Positions 63,504-64,000 of a stretch of 64,000 nt of DNA are shown here, in pieces (position 1 is the stretch's first letter; every line of letters starts with the position of its first letter). Made by a program: the position numbers and the translations under genes. The notes below the pieces were generated by a model. It ran no database searches and had not been told where the DNA came from. It was given only the letters and a program-made list of their open reading frames with translations. The stretch spans positions 4,526,001 through 4,590,000 of the forward strand of contig NZ_CP064703.1 in NCBI RefSeq assembly GCF_023101085.1. The letters are read 5' to 3'. This DNA comes from Bradyrhizobium sp. 170. Lineage in GTDB: Bacteria > Pseudomonadota > Alphaproteobacteria > Rhizobiales > Xanthobacteraceae.

Positions 63504-64000
63504 TCATACCTTCGCAATTTCAGACCGCAGCACAGTGCGGGCCAGATCGAATTGTCGATCGAGATCGGCGAGCAGTTGCGGTGCGATACCCACATCGCCA
63601 TTTTTTCCGAGCGTTTCCAGTTCGGTGCAGACCCGGACCATGCGGCTGGCGCCGAAATTGGAAACGCTTCCCTTCAGCTTGTGGGCCAGCCTGGTCAGAC
63701 GCACCGCATCGCCTACCTGTGCTGCGTGCCGCAGATCAGCCAATTGATGCGGGGTGTCCTCAAGGAAACTGTCCAGCAGCTTTTCGAGCAGACCGGGCGC
63801 CCCGGCGCTCTGCAGCGCGCGCAGTCCGTCCAGCGCGGTGCGATCGACCACGTCATCGGATTGCAGCTGCGCCGCGAGAGACGGTGATTCGACCATGACA
63901 AGTCTTGGCAGCGATCGCTCGAGCGCGGCGGCGAGTTCGGCACGTTTCAGCGGCTTGGTGATGTAGTCGTCCATCCCCGCGGACAGGCTCTTGGCGCGCG
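63504..64000 (-). CDS. Hybrid sensor kinase C-terminus (receiver end + HPt), truncated at window edge
   Basis: The frame is open to the right edge, so only the C-terminal 165 or so residues are seen: the end of a receiver (SAGMDDYITKPLKRAELAAA), a linker, and an HPt domain with the phospho-His in LAHKLKGSVSNFGA. The N-terminal kinase part lies outside. The HPt likely passes phosphate to the neighbouring diguanylate cyclase. Confidence 0.85.
   Translation of the reverse strand, partial: RAKSLSAGMDDYITKPLKRAELAAALERSLPRLVMVESPSLAAQLQSDDVVDRTALDGLRALQSAGAPGLLEKLLDSFLEDTPHQLADLRHAAQVGDAVRLTRLAHKLKGSVSNFGASRMVRVCTELETLGKNGDVGIAPQLLADLDRQFDLARTVLRSEIAKV

Noticed and set aside
1..64000. CRISPR array, prophage or integrase genes
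   Set aside because: No regularly spaced identical repeats and no integrase, terminase or capsid genes were seen.

Overview
The window looks like a chromosomal segment of a Bradyrhizobium-type alphaproteobacterium (Rhizobiales). The evidence is a high-GC background, the nifR3/dusB-ntrB-ntrC and ntrY-ntrX-hfq-hflX blocks, the fused ispDF gene, a PopZ (DUF2497) protein beside valS, PEPxxWA-type PEP-CTERM proteins, and rhizobial dispersed palindromic repeats. No plasmid, phage structural, CRISPR or symbiosis (nod/nif structural) genes are visible.

Layout. 0-10 kb is accessory: small membrane proteins, tRNA-Cys with a 44-bp copy of its 3' end 1.4 kb away, three PEP-CTERM surface proteins, a TetR-controlled NmrA-like/DUF1772 pair, and tRNA-Asn. 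10-17 kb is conserved: pcm, tolC, popZ, valS. 17-28 kb is a mosaic: a VOC gene whose 3' end recurs on the far side of an M20 peptidase, a broken substrate-binding-protein gene, a hybrid kinase with an ethylene-receptor-like sensor, a glycoside hydrolase-CBM-RTX protein, a fourth PEP-CTERM protein, two unknown AT-richer genes, several dispersed-repeat copies and a RAYT transposase fragment. 28-40.5 kb is mainly housekeeping: AAG glycosylase, lipA, a RatA-like protein, a FadR-type regulator with a beta-hydroxyacid dehydrogenase and a TPP enzyme, cinA, ispDF, and dusB-ntrB-ntrC. 40.5-47.9 kb is an accessory block lying between ntrBC and ntrYX, with three decayed genes, two AraC regulators and redox/hydrolase genes. 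48-53.8 kb holds ntrY-ntrX-hfq-hflX. 53.8-61.4 kb is a compact amide/nitrile-type catabolic operon: amiC, amiR, a leader with an intrinsic terminator, a nitrilase-superfamily hydrolase, and a branched-chain-type ABC transporter with a fused permease-ATPase. The window ends with mazG, a REC-GGDEF diguanylate cyclase and the C-terminus of a hybrid kinase (REC-HPt).

How genes work together. dusB-ntrBC and ntrYX carry nitrogen sensing, and ntrYX is followed by hfq and hflX. In the ami operon, AmiC should sense the substrate and AmiR should antiterminate the leader, so that the hydrolase and its transporter are made only when substrate is present. The strongest candidates for something new are the ethylene-receptor-like kinase whose copper-ligand position 69 is Arg, the AmiR-type antitermination operon wired to a nitrilase and a Liv-like importer, and the insertion between ntrBC and ntrYX.
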